Assembly (NCBI GenBank): GCA_963724825.1
Contig: CAVRWT010000017.1
Location: 1-64,000, forward strand
From: JALYNX01 sp963724825
GTDB lineage: Bacteria; Actinomycetota; Acidimicrobiia; Spongiisociales; ZC4RG35
Length of the DNA stretch: 64,000 nt
Direction of reading: 5' to 3'
Of this stretch, positions 26,720 through 35,713 are shown piece after piece. Both the position numbers and the translations under genes were made by a program. Positions within the stretch are counted from its first letter, which is position 1. The number at the start of each line of letters is the position of its first letter. A model generated the notes under the pieces. That model was not told the DNA's origin, searched no databases, and worked only from the letters and a program-made list of their open reading frames with translations.

Positions 26720-27952
26720 TTAGGAGAGGGTTTCCAGGTGAGTCGCAACCGCGTAGTCGAGGATGAGCGGTCCATCGTCATGAAAGGTGAGATGGGTGAC
26801 CGAGGTGTTCCTTGGCGTGTGCAACGACTCGGCATGGGTGTCGGTCGTCGCGGTCAATGACGATATGTACGAGCGGATCGCGCCTCCGTGGGCCACGACA
26901 ACGGTCGGCATCCCTCGTGCGGGTCGCAAGGAATGAACGGCGTTTCGAACACGATGCGCCAACTCCCCCCAACTCTCCCCATCTTCGCCACGACGGAGAT
27001 CGACTCCGTCCCTGAAGATGTCATCCATGAGATCTGGCCATTGTTCAATGACCTCGGGGGAAGTGAGCCCCTCCCACTTCCCCATCCCCAGTTCCTTGAG
27101 GGCCTCGACCGTCACTACGCCATTGTTGGCCAGGTAGCCCGCAGTGCTCTGCGCCCTGCTCAATGGTGAGGAATAGACGAGGTCATGCGTTCCGTACCAG
27201 TCCCGCAGAGCCGCCGCCTGACTGTGACCCCGCTCGTCGAGATCCCAGTCACCGTGGCCTTGCCAGCGCCCTTCGATGTTGGCCTGGGTCTGGCCGTGGC
27301 GAATAAGGGCAAGGACGGGCCGGTTGGCGGCCAATTCCTCATTGACGACCCGTGACCTTGGGCCGAGGTGGCCCTGGTCGTTGAAGGAGGCCAATCTCGG
27401 CCGCTCGTGGGTCCAGACCAGCCTGGTCACTGAAGTGTTGCCGGGAAAGGCATGCACCCTCCTTCCCGATCCGGCGAGGTAGCGATGGAGAACGGCGCTG
27501 AGCAGGCCTCCATGGGTCACCACAATTGCTCGCTCCCGCTCGCCAAGCCGGCCTGCCAGCTCGTCGATGGCGAGCCAGGCCCGAAGTTCGGCGTCGCCGA
27601 GACTCTCCCCGGTCCCACCCCAGGCCAGGTCGCGATTCACCCTTGCCTCGCGAATCAGGTCGTCGTCAGCCGCCACCACCTCCTCACGGGTCTTGCCTTC
27701 CCAACGTCCGATGTCGATCTCCGTGAATTCCTCGGAGATCTCGACCTCAGAGGAGATGGCGGCTGCGGTGCGGGTCGCCCGCTCCAACGGCGAGCTGACC
27801 ACGATCTCGAACTTCTGATTCGAGAACCTCTGAGCAAGGAACTCGAGACTGGCCTCGCCGGCCGGGCTCAGCGGCCCATCGGAGCGGCCTGCCCAGACCG
27901 CGGACCGGTTGGTCTCGGACTCTGCGTGGCGGATCAGGAGGACTTCTGGCAT
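26720..27952 (-). CDS. Tandem histidine phosphatase (two phosphoglycerate mutase-like domains)
   Basis: A 410-residue protein with two complete histidine-phosphatase domains. Domain 1: VLLIRHAESETNRSAVWAGR (phospho-accepting His in RHA) with VVTHGGLLSAVLHR. Domain 2 from about residue 215: LALIRHGQTQANIEGRWQGH with VVAHGGAIRSYI. Each keeps the second catalytic His and an IDIGRWEGKT/LGMGKWEGLT acid motif. Single-domain relatives dephosphorylate sugar phosphates, nucleotides or cobalamin precursors. The start at 27952 is one base from the hppA stop. Confidence 0.85.
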   Translation of the reverse strand: MPEVLLIRHAESETNRSAVWAGRSDGPLSPAGEASLEFLAQRFSNQKFEIVVSSPLERATRTAAAISSEVEISEEFTEIDIGRWEGKTREEVVAADDDLIREARVNRDLAWGGTGESLGDAELRAWLAIDELAGRLGERERAIVVTHGGLLSAVLHRYLAGSGRRVHAFPGNTSVTRLVWTHERPRLASFNDQGHLGPRSRVVNEELAANRPVLALIRHGQTQANIEGRWQGHGDWDLDERGHSQAAALRDWYGTHDLVYSSPLSRAQSTAGYLANNGVVTVEALKELGMGKWEGLTSPEVIEQWPDLMDDIFRDGVDLRRGEDGESWGELAHRVRNAVHSLRPARGMPTVVVAHGGAIRSYISSLTATTDTHAESLHTPRNTSVTHLTFHDDGPLILDYAVATHLETLS

Positions 27953-27953
27953 C

Positions 27954-30008
27954 TCAACTGACGAAGGCCGAGGCAAAGATCAGCGAAACGATGGTCATCA
28001 CCTTGATCACGATGTTCATCGAGGGCCCCGCCGTGTCTTTGAACGGATCACCGACCGTGTCCCCGATAACAGCCGCCTTGTGAGCATCGGACCCTTTGCC
28101 CCCGAAGGCACCGGTCTCGATGAATTTCTTGGCGTTGTCCCATGCCCCACCGGCGTTGGACATGAAGATTGCGAGCAGGAAACCGGTGACCAGGGCCCCG
28201 GCGAGAAGACCGCCCAGGGCGTCGACATCGACGAACCCGACTATCAACGGAAGGGCCACGGCCATGGTCGCCGGGATCACCATCTCGCGGAGAGCACCCG
28301 TGGTCGCGATGTCGACACATTTGGCGTACTCGGGCCTGGCTCCTGGGTCACCCTCTCGCAGCCCCGGGATCTCACGAAACTGACGCCGCACCTCATCGAT
28401 CATCAGGTTCGCCGCCCGCCCGACCGCGCTCATGGTCATCGCCGCGAACAGGAATGGGAACATCGCCCCGAGGAGCAGGCCGATCGTGGTGTCTGCCCGG
28501 GTGAGATCGATCGCGGTGAGGCCAACTGCCTCGATGAACGCTGTGAACAGCGCAAGGGCAGTGACCGCTGCCGATGCGATGGCCAATCCCTTGGCCACTG
28601 CAGCCGTGGTGTTGCCCAAAGCATCCAGCGAATCAGTTGCGTGGCGAACCTCGGGAGGAAGTTGGGCCATCTCGGCGATACCGCCCGCATTGTCGGCAAT
28701 CGGGCCGTAGGCATCCATCGAAATGGTCATGCCGAGGGTCGCCAGGACGCCGATCGCGGCTATCGCCACCCCGTAGAGCCCGCCTCCGGGCCCCATCGCC
28801 CAGTCACCAGACCAGTAGGCGGCGCCAATGCCAGCGGCCACCACGATCACCGAGAAGGCGGCCGAGCGCATGCCTTCGGCGAGACCGGTGATGATGACGG
28901 TGGCCGGGCCGGTCTGCGCTTGCCGCGCGATCTCCTTGACGGTCTTGTGGTTGTCCGAGGTGAACCACTCCGAGATCTTCCCCACGAGCCACCCGACAAC
29001 AAGACCGGCGATCACCGCCAGCCAGATCCCGATCGGATGCTCAGTCACATCACCGAAGACCCAGTACGAGAGCCCGAGTGCCCCCAGGGCCGTGGTCGCC
29101 AGGGCGAAGTTCGATCCACGGTGCAGGGCGGCCGAGAGATGACCTTCGTCGTTGGTTCTGACCAGGAAGGAGCCCACGATGGCGGCCAGCATCCCCACGG
29201 CGGCGATGGCGAGGGGGAAGAGAATCGCCTCCTCGATGAAGCCCGAGCCACGGAACACGATGGCTGCGTAGGCGATCGGAGCCACCAAGGCGCCGACGTA
29301 GGACTCGAAGAGATCGGCGCCCATCCCGGCAACGTCACCGACGTTGTCGCCCACATTGTCGGCGATGACAGCCGGGTTGCGCGGGTCGTCCTCCGGGATT
29401 CCAGCCTCGACCTTGCCCACGAGGTCGGCGCCGATATCGGCCGCCTTGGTGAAGATCCCGCCTCCGACGCGGGCGAAAACGGCGATCGATGAGCCACCGA
29501 GGGCGATGGCTGTGATGGTCTCCGCCCATGAGTCGAGTTGGAGCATCCGATCGAAGATGAGAAACCCGAGGCCCACACCGAGCAGGCCGAAACCGGCGAT
29601 GGTGAACCCGGCAACTGCACCGCCGCGGAAGGCAACGGCCAGTGCGGCTGAAACTCCTCCCGTTCGTGCCGCCTCGGTGGTCCGCGAGTTGGCCGCGGTG
29701 GCGATGCGCATCCCGGCGTAGCCGGCGCCGGCGGACAGGGCGGCTCCGAACACGTAGGCAGCGGCGCCCCATGGCCATCCCCAATCGAGGAGAAAGGCGA
29801 TAAGGGCAGTCATGGCCGCCACGAAGATGAGGATCCAGGTGTATTCGCGACGCAGGAAGGCCATCGCCCCTTCCCGGATTGCGTCCGAGATCTCAACCAT
29901 CCGCTGATTGCCGCGTGGGGCGGCCAACACTGATCGTCGGTAATACGACGCCAGCACCAGGGCGGCAAGCCCCGCAGCGAGCGCGGCATAGAGGATCAGG
30001 TCTGACAT
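27954..30008 (-). CDS. hppA: Membrane-bound ion-pumping pyrophosphatase
   Basis: A 684-residue, about 16-helix pump coupling PPi hydrolysis to H+ or Na+ export. The PPi/Mg site is DIGADLVGKVEAGIPEDDPR with NVGDNVGDVAGMGADLFESY, and the C-terminal block has DAHKAAVIGDTVGDPFKDT. DALGNTTAAVAKGLAIAS has Ala, not Lys, at the position that separates K+-dependent from K+-independent enzymes, so I predict K+ dependence. The ion pumped cannot be settled by eye. First gene of a five-gene minus-strand operon; PPDK in this window can supply PPi. Confidence 0.94.
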   Translation of the reverse strand: MSDLILYAALAAGLAALVLASYYRRSVLAAPRGNQRMVEISDAIREGAMAFLRREYTWILIFVAAMTALIAFLLDWGWPWGAAAYVFGAALSAGAGYAGMRIATAANSRTTEAARTGGVSAALAVAFRGGAVAGFTIAGFGLLGVGLGFLIFDRMLQLDSWAETITAIALGGSSIAVFARVGGGIFTKAADIGADLVGKVEAGIPEDDPRNPAVIADNVGDNVGDVAGMGADLFESYVGALVAPIAYAAIVFRGSGFIEEAILFPLAIAAVGMLAAIVGSFLVRTNDEGHLSAALHRGSNFALATTALGALGLSYWVFGDVTEHPIGIWLAVIAGLVVGWLVGKISEWFTSDNHKTVKEIARQAQTGPATVIITGLAEGMRSAAFSVIVVAAGIGAAYWSGDWAMGPGGGLYGVAIAAIGVLATLGMTISMDAYGPIADNAGGIAEMAQLPPEVRHATDSLDALGNTTAAVAKGLAIASAAVTALALFTAFIEAVGLTAIDLTRADTTIGLLLGAMFPFLFAAMTMSAVGRAANLMIDEVRRQFREIPGLREGDPGARPEYAKCVDIATTGALREMVIPATMAVALPLIVGFVDVDALGGLLAGALVTGFLLAIFMSNAGGAWDNAKKFIETGAFGGKGSDAHKAAVIGDTVGDPFKDTAGPSMNIVIKVMTIVSLIFASAFVS

Positions 30009-30135
30009 TGAAAGGACCTCGTCACAGAGGCAGACGACCGGCGACGCGGATTATACGGACGGGGCGTGGTGCCCCCGGCCGCGCACGCCCGCATGCCGCC
30101 AGTCCGATGCGCGACATCGTCTTGTCAGTTGAGAA

Positions 30136-31347
30136 TCAGCTCCGGTAGGCCTCTCGCCCGACTCCCTGGACTGGAATGCCCTGCGACGCGAGCACTTCGT
30201 TCTGCAGCGAATACATCGCGGCAGCCGCCTGGTCGATGTATCGGGTGAACGCAATCGACCCTTCGAGGATCGGCCGAAGGTTGTCCTTGTCCTGCACGCG
30301 GGCTAGCGGGTATTCGTGCTCGACGATGAGAGGAGTCGTTGCCACATCCAGGTCGAGCAGTTCGCGAAGTGCCAACTGATGGTCGAGCCAGTCAACCGAT
30401 CGGTTCTGGAGATACGCCAGCGGGTCGTGCTTAGCCGTTCCGGGCAGCTCATGTTCGGCCAGCACAGTTTGGATCAGCCATGCCTTGGCATGGTCGGCTG
30501 GATTCGGAGAGATCTCGCCATCGATCCAGTCGCCGCGCTGGACAGTTTGACCCCCGTAACCCCAGGCGGACACTCCGCGACTGTCGATCACCTGGCCCTT
30601 GACATGGAGCCCACCGATCAGGAACGCGTAGCCCTCATCCTTCAAGTACTGGAACATCGACCTGGTGTCCTGACCCATCAGCACGGAGTGGGACGGGTCG
30701 TAGTGAATCCTGAACTGATCGCCCAAGCCATGCTTCTCTGCGATCTTGTGGAGGGCAATCCACATCGCAGGCGTGTAGCCGATGTTGTTGTGGTAGTTGT
30801 CGCTGGGAGTCCATCCCGGCATCGGGCACTGCTCCACCCGATACATGAGGCCTCGGTCCTTGGCGGCCTGAAGCAGCGGGATGAAGCTCTCCTCGTATTC
30901 GATGAGGTTCTGGTCCATCGACTTGGTCTGATCACGGCCCACGAAGCCGGCGACGGCCGGCGCTCCCAACAGGACGGCAGTGTCCATGACGCGCAACATG
31001 AATTCGTGCTTCTGACGGCGTATGTCAGGGTCCTGATGGAGGAGGTTGTCGAAGTAAGCGATATCGACGATCCGGACCCCGGTTGCGTCGACGGCCGCTT
31101 GGACCCGACGGGCCCGGCTCTCGTCGAAGGGCTGGCGCAGGTCCAGGGTGTTGGCGACCGGATCCAGCATCGCCTCGGGGGGAATGTCGGCGAGGTCGGG
31201 ATGGACTGCCGCTGACAACTCGATGCAGTCGGCACCCAATTCGGAGGCGAACTGGAGCCATTCCTCGATGGCGAGGTCGGGATCGGGATCCCGCTTCTCA
31301 CGTGGCGTCAGCTCTTGAAGGGCCGCTGTCAAGACGCCGACGGGCAT
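30136..31347 (-). CDS. Xylose isomerase-like TIM-barrel protein (sugar isomerase/epimerase family)
   Basis: A 403-residue AP-endonuclease-2/IolE-type TIM barrel. Predicted metal ligands are Glu in YRVEQCPMPG, Asp/His in RIHYDPSHSVLM, His in GLHVKGQVID and Glu in IVEHEYPLA. It is longer than typical 280-residue epimerases, with an extra C-terminal helical part. Relatives isomerise or dehydrate keto-sugars and inositols; some cleave 3-keto-glycosides. It is the last gene of the arm that runs from livH, 53 bp after the Gfo/Idh/MocA gene, which suggests both act on one sugar-like substrate. Confidence 0.82.
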   Translation of the reverse strand: MPVGVLTAALQELTPREKRDPDPDLAIEEWLQFASELGADCIELSAAVHPDLADIPPEAMLDPVANTLDLRQPFDESRARRVQAAVDATGVRIVDIAYFDNLLHQDPDIRRQKHEFMLRVMDTAVLLGAPAVAGFVGRDQTKSMDQNLIEYEESFIPLLQAAKDRGLMYRVEQCPMPGWTPSDNYHNNIGYTPAMWIALHKIAEKHGLGDQFRIHYDPSHSVLMGQDTRSMFQYLKDEGYAFLIGGLHVKGQVIDSRGVSAWGYGGQTVQRGDWIDGEISPNPADHAKAWLIQTVLAEHELPGTAKHDPLAYLQNRSVDWLDHQLALRELLDLDVATTPLIVEHEYPLARVQDKDNLRPILEGSIAFTRYIDQAAAAMYSLQNEVLASQGIPVQGVGREAYRS

Positions 31348-31400
31348 GAATGTTGGTTCGAAGGGTGCTAGCGCTGCTCATTTGGTTCCTCTCGTTGGTG

Positions 31401-32585
31401 TCAGAGTTCAGTGACGTCGATTGGGGCGTGCTCGCGCGCCGACAGGAGCGCCGCCGTTAACACCTTTTGGGTTTCGAGGGCGTCGGCAAAGTCCGGCAAC
31501 GGAACCACCGGCTCTCCTCCGCCTATCACCCTGAGCATGTCGGCGGCCTGATTCACGAAGGTGTTCTCATAACCGAGCCCGTGGCTGTCGGGCCACCAGG
31601 CATCGGCATAGGGATGGCCGTCGCCACCCCGGGTCACATCTATGGTCGTCCAGCCTTGTGTGGCGCCCTCACCACTGGCGTCGTAGAACCCCAGTTCGTT
31701 CATTCGCTCGAAGTCGAACCGGATGGCCCCCCGCTCGCCGTGGATCTCGAGGCGATTTGCATTGTGGTAGCCGGTTGCCAGCCGCGTCGCTTCGAAGCTG
31801 GCAAGCCCTCCTCCAGACAATCGACCGATGAACAGCACCGCATCGTCGACCGTGCTCTTGCCTCGGCCCCCTGAGGTGGAGGCACCAGCTCCGGCGATCT
31901 CACCTCCAGCACCGCCTTCGAGGAGAGCCCGCTCCTCGATGAACGTGTGCTCGATCGCCCCATCGACAGTGACAATCTCTTCTCCGGTCAGGAACCGGAC
32001 GGCATCGATGACGTGAGCATTGAGATCACCGTGGGCGCCGGAACCAGCCACTTCACCTTGAAAGCGCCAAAGGAGTGGCGTGCTCGGCCCGCCCCAACTC
32101 TGGAGGTACGCCGCCCGGCTGTGATAGATCCGGCCCAGCGCCCCGCTTCGAACCATCCGATAGGCCAGCGCCAGTGCCGGCACTCTTCGATACATGTACC
32201 AGACAAACGCCCTGCCCTCGGCGCCGGCCGCGGCAGCCGCCATTGCTTTGGCCCCTTCCAGGGTTGCCGACATCGGCTTCTCACAGGCGACGTGCTTGCC
32301 TGCTTCGAGGGCGGCTATCGCTTGTTCAGCGTGGACATCGTTGGGAGTGGCGATGTCGACAAGGTCGATCTCAGGATCGGTTGCCGCAGCGCGCCAGTCG
32401 GTGGTCCAGGACGACCAACCCCACGTGGCCGCGAAGGTCTCGAGATCCTCGGCATTGCGAGCGGCGACTGTGTGCAGGTTGGCGGCGCCGACGTCCGGAA
32501 AGAATTTGCCAACGCTCATCCAGGCGTTGGAGTGGGCCCGCCCCATGAACTTGGAGCCCAGCAAGGCGATATTGGTCACGGTCAT
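31401..32585 (-). CDS. Gfo/Idh/MocA family oxidoreductase
   Basis: A 394-residue NAD(P)-dependent dehydrogenase. The Rossmann start is NIALLGSKFMGRAHSNAW, VDIATPNDVHAEQAI is next, and HVACEKPMS has the catalytic Lys of the EKP motif. The substrate His lies in GDLNAHVIDAVRFLTGE. An internal Gly/Ala-rich insert (GGAGGEIAGAGAS near residue 230) is unusual. The family oxidises sugars, inositols and glycosides at ring carbons. Together with the TIM-barrel genes on both arms it suggests oxidation of a cyclic polyol or sugar derivative. Confidence 0.88.
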   Translation of the reverse strand: MTVTNIALLGSKFMGRAHSNAWMSVGKFFPDVGAANLHTVAARNAEDLETFAATWGWSSWTTDWRAAATDPEIDLVDIATPNDVHAEQAIAALEAGKHVACEKPMSATLEGAKAMAAAAAGAEGRAFVWYMYRRVPALALAYRMVRSGALGRIYHSRAAYLQSWGGPSTPLLWRFQGEVAGSGAHGDLNAHVIDAVRFLTGEEIVTVDGAIEHTFIEERALLEGGAGGEIAGAGASTSGGRGKSTVDDAVLFIGRLSGGGLASFEATRLATGYHNANRLEIHGERGAIRFDFERMNELGFYDASGEGATQGWTTIDVTRGGDGHPYADAWWPDSHGLGYENTFVNQAADMLRVIGGGEPVVPLPDFADALETQKVLTAALLSAREHAPIDVTEL

Positions 32586-32615
32586 TGAGCGCTAATCCTC
32601 TCCTTGGTTCCGCGG

Positions 32616-33326
32616 CTAAGCATCGACGCCTAAGTACTGGCGTTGCAACCTGGGGTCATCTCGAAGCTCCTCGGCCGTGAACTCAGCCTCGATTCGGCCG
32701 GAGACCATGGCCAGCTGTCGGTCTGCCATCGCCGTTGCGGCGTGAATGTTCTGTTCGACGGCGAGGACGGCGACACCTTCGCCAACCAAGGCGATCACCG
32801 AGGCGATGAGGGTGTCGACAATCGTCGGAGCGAGACCCTCGGATGGCTCGTCCATGAGAAGCAGCTTGCTGTTCAGCATCAGCGCCCTGCCCACCGCGAG
32901 CATCTGCTGCTCCCCGCCCGAGAGCTCTCCGCCGCGATTCTGGCGGCGCTGGGCGAGTCGCGGGAACAACTCATAGACAGATTCGGCTGTCCACCGCTTT
33001 CCCCTGGAGTCTTTGGCCAACATGCGGAGGTGCTCGTCGACGGTGAGCGAGGGAAATAGACGTCGGCCCTGGGGGACGTAGCCGATTCCGACCCGTGAGA
33101 TCTTTTCCGGTGTCAGGCCATTGAGCACCACTCCATCAAAGGTCACTGATCCCGCAGTGGGTCGGATGAGCCCCATAAGAGTGTTGCACAACGTCGTCTT
33201 GCCCATGCCGTTGCGCCCGATGATCGCCACCGACTCTGTGCCCATCGAGAAGGAGACGCCATCGAGGACCCGCGACTGGCCGTAGCCGGCCTCCAAACCC
33301 TGTACTTCAAGGAGTTGATCGGTCAT
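32616..33326 (-). CDS. livF: ABC transporter ATP-binding protein, LivF type
   Basis: A 236-residue ATPase of the branched-chain amino acid (HAAT) family. Walker A GRNGMGKTT, signature LSGGEQQMLAVGRAL, Walker B LLLMDEPSEGLAP, and IGYVPQGRRLFPSLTVDEHL is the LivF-specific Q-loop region. Overlaps livG by 4 bp. It pairs with LivG to power the importer. Confidence 0.93.
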   Translation of the reverse strand: MTDQLLEVQGLEAGYGQSRVLDGVSFSMGTESVAIIGRNGMGKTTLCNTLMGLIRPTAGSVTFDGVVLNGLTPEKISRVGIGYVPQGRRLFPSLTVDEHLRMLAKDSRGKRWTAESVYELFPRLAQRRQNRGGELSGGEQQMLAVGRALMLNSKLLLMDEPSEGLAPTIVDTLIASVIALVGEGVAVLAVEQNIHAATAMADRQLAMVSGRIEAEFTAEELRDDPRLQRQYLGVDA

Positions 33327-34114
33327 CCGTGACGTCGCCCTCCTTCACCCAGATAGACCTCATGGACGACTGGATCGTCACGGATCTCTTGAGTTGTGCC
33401 CGACGCAACCACTTTGCCATCGGACATCACCACGATCTGTTCGGCTGCCTTGAGTGCCACGTCCATGTCGTGCTCGATGAGGACGAGGGTCAACTCACGG
33501 GGCAAGCCGAGTAGGAGTTGAGTCAGATTCTCACGCTCCCCCTGCGACAGGCCCGAGGCCGGTTCGTCGAGCAGGAGGATGGAGGGATCGGTGACCAGGG
33601 CCATGGCCACTTCCAGTTGACGCCGTTCGCCGTGGGAAAGGTCGTCGACGACGTCGGCCATCCGTTTGCCCAGCCACACCCTTTCTGCTGCGGCGCGGGC
33701 CTTCTCTTCATAGACATCATCCACCGCCGACCGCCACAACGCTCGATGCCGCCCGCTCTTGCCGGTCTGGGCCAGGTAGAGGTTCTCGCCCACACTCAAA
33801 CCGCCAAAGAGTCGCGTTCGCTGGTAGGTGCGGGCCACTCCGAGGCTCGCCCGATGCCGCGATGGCAACATCGTGCAGTCGACGCCTTCGATTCGGATCG
33901 TTCCCGAGGTAGCCCTCAGGTCGCCAGCGATCAGATTGAAGAGGGTTGTTTTCCCAGCGCCGTTGGGGCCGAGAAGGCCGAGGCGTTGGCCGTGGGCGAC
34001 ATCGAGATCGACGCCGTCCACGGCCACAAGGCCTCCGAATGCCTTCGTCACCGACCGAAGCCCGAGGGCCTCGCCCTGAGCGGTTTCGGTCGGTGAATCG
34101 GGACTAAGCCCCAC
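33323..34114 (-). CDS. livG: ABC transporter ATP-binding protein, LivG type
   Basis: A 263-residue ATPase. Walker A GPNGAGKTT at residues 49-57; GVARTYQRTRLFGGLSVGEN is the LivG Q-loop. The signature is LSHGERRQLEVAMAL, where His replaces the second Gly of LSGGE, and Walker B is ILLLDEPASGLSQGE. Lies between the solute-binding gene and livF. Confidence 0.93.
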   Translation of the reverse strand: MGLSPDSPTETAQGEALGLRSVTKAFGGLVAVDGVDLDVAHGQRLGLLGPNGAGKTTLFNLIAGDLRATSGTIRIEGVDCTMLPSRHRASLGVARTYQRTRLFGGLSVGENLYLAQTGKSGRHRALWRSAVDDVYEEKARAAAERVWLGKRMADVVDDLSHGERRQLEVAMALVTDPSILLLDEPASGLSQGERENLTQLLLGLPRELTLVLIEHDMDVALKAAEQIVVMSDGKVVASGTTQEIRDDPVVHEVYLGEGGRRHG

Positions 34115-34127
34115 GAAGGCGCCTTAC

Positions 34128-35642
34128 TTATCCTTGGGGAACGCCGTCGACGACGGGAATTGCATTCCCGGCCCACGGCAGATCCGCTGTCTCACACCCG
34201 GGGAAGTCTCGCGACGGTCCTGGGGTGTCTGCACTGAACGTTCCTCCGAAGGTCTGGTCGACCTGAGGGATGAGCGCGACCGTGCTTTGGACCACGTCCT
34301 CCCCGTCGAGGACCAGCTGTGAGAGGTAGACGTCGACGATGCCCTGACGGTTCGCGTCGAGCTTCACCGGGCCATACGGCAGTTCGGCAGTCATGCCGGA
34401 CAATTCAGCGCGGAGCGCTTCGTGATTGTTCGACAGGTCACCATTGACGGCATTCAGCGCATTGACGAGCGCTGTGGTGCCGCTGTAGAACCCGTAGAAG
34501 AACCCGAATCCCGCCGCTATCGACGGGTCGCCCGGCTCGTTGCCGGTCAAGGCCCCAGCCAGGGTATCCCAGGCTGCGTTGGCACTGTCCAGATACGCCG
34601 TGATCTCAGGCGTGACCACATCGCCGGGGGGAGTGGCAAACCCACCCACATAGGCACCCGCGATATTCGGACCCAGGGCTGCCGCCAGACCGGGGTTGAA
34701 GAACAGGTTTCCAGCATGCTGGGCCCCTGTCAGTTCGCCCTTGGCATTGACGAAGGCCTCGAGTGCGGCCTGGGTACCGGTTCCGCCCACAACCCAGAAG
34801 TAACCGTCGACCTCATCTGGGTCGGGGAGCTGCTGGATGAACGACGAGTAGTCGGTCGTCCCCAATGGCGGATAGATCCGATGCTCTGGTGCGATGGTCC
34901 CACCGACCGCACAGAAGTCGGCGATGAATCCCGCAGATGACGTCCAGCCGAAGCTGTAGTCGTCGGCGATGACCGCTGCGGTGTCCCATCCGGCCGTGTT
35001 GTGCAAGAGGTCACCCAGACCTGCATTCCACTGGGCGCCGTCGCCGTGGAACCTGAAGAAGTTGGGAGCCTGCACTTGCAGTGTGGTCTCCTGGGCGCCG
35101 CCGATGCCACTGAGGAAGGTCACCTCAGGATGATCCTTCGCATAGTTGGCGATGGCGATCGACTCGTCGCCCGAGAGCGGGCCGATCACTACTTCGGCAC
35201 CGTTCTCCTCGACCAATTTCCGAACTTCCTGGATGATCTTGTCCGCGGTGTCGTCACCGCAGCCGATGCCAACCAGTTCGATCTCGCGACCACCTGCGAC
35301 CGCGCCGGTCCACCCTTCGAGAGCGGTTGTCCGCGAAACGCTGGTGGCCCCGGCACCATTGATGAGGCCCAGCACCACTCCGGCGACGACGTCCTCATTG
35401 AAGCCACCGAAGGCCCCCTCACACTCGGCGAGGATGCCGAGCTTGATCGCTTCACCTCCGGCGACCGTGGTGCCGGGAGCGCTCGTGGTCCCCGTCGGGG
35501 CTTCCGTAGTTGCGGTGGCCCCCGTCGACGTGGTGCTCCCGTCGGTGGCATCCTCGCCACACGCGGCCATCGTCAACGCGAGGACGGTGAGGATGACCAG
35601 CCACCAGGCTGGCCTCACACGTCCCGTGTTAGATGCTCTCAT
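34128..35642 (-). CDS. LIV-family solute-binding lipoprotein
   Basis: A 504-residue extracytoplasmic receptor. Signal peptide with lipobox TMAAC (about residue 28), a Ser/Thr-rich linker to about residue 65, then a type I periplasmic-binding fold of the Leu/Ile/Val-receptor class (IKLGILAECEGAFGGFNEDV, VVIGPLSGDESIAIANYAKD, AAVIADDYSFGWTSSAGF). Relatives bind amino acids, amides, urea or aromatic acids; the ligand cannot be read from sequence. It sits between livM and livG. Confidence 0.88.
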   Translation of the reverse strand: MRASNTGRVRPAWWLVILTVLALTMAACGEDATDGSTTSTGATATTEAPTGTTSAPGTTVAGGEAIKLGILAECEGAFGGFNEDVVAGVVLGLINGAGATSVSRTTALEGWTGAVAGGREIELVGIGCGDDTADKIIQEVRKLVEENGAEVVIGPLSGDESIAIANYAKDHPEVTFLSGIGGAQETTLQVQAPNFFRFHGDGAQWNAGLGDLLHNTAGWDTAAVIADDYSFGWTSSAGFIADFCAVGGTIAPEHRIYPPLGTTDYSSFIQQLPDPDEVDGYFWVVGGTGTQAALEAFVNAKGELTGAQHAGNLFFNPGLAAALGPNIAGAYVGGFATPPGDVVTPEITAYLDSANAAWDTLAGALTGNEPGDPSIAAGFGFFYGFYSGTTALVNALNAVNGDLSNNHEALRAELSGMTAELPYGPVKLDANRQGIVDVYLSQLVLDGEDVVQSTVALIPQVDQTFGGTFSADTPGPSRDFPGCETADLPWAGNAIPVVDGVPQG

Positions 35643-35713
35643 CTTTCCTCCTCATAACGGTGAGTTGCCGGTGCCGCTCACCTTTCCTTTTGTTTCGTCC
35701 GCCGACTTCAGCA

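Noticed and set aside
27909..29492. Very long plus-strand open frame opposite hppA
   Set aside because: It is the antisense shadow of a highly conserved GC-rich gene, rich in His/Arg/Asp/Gly, with no motif.
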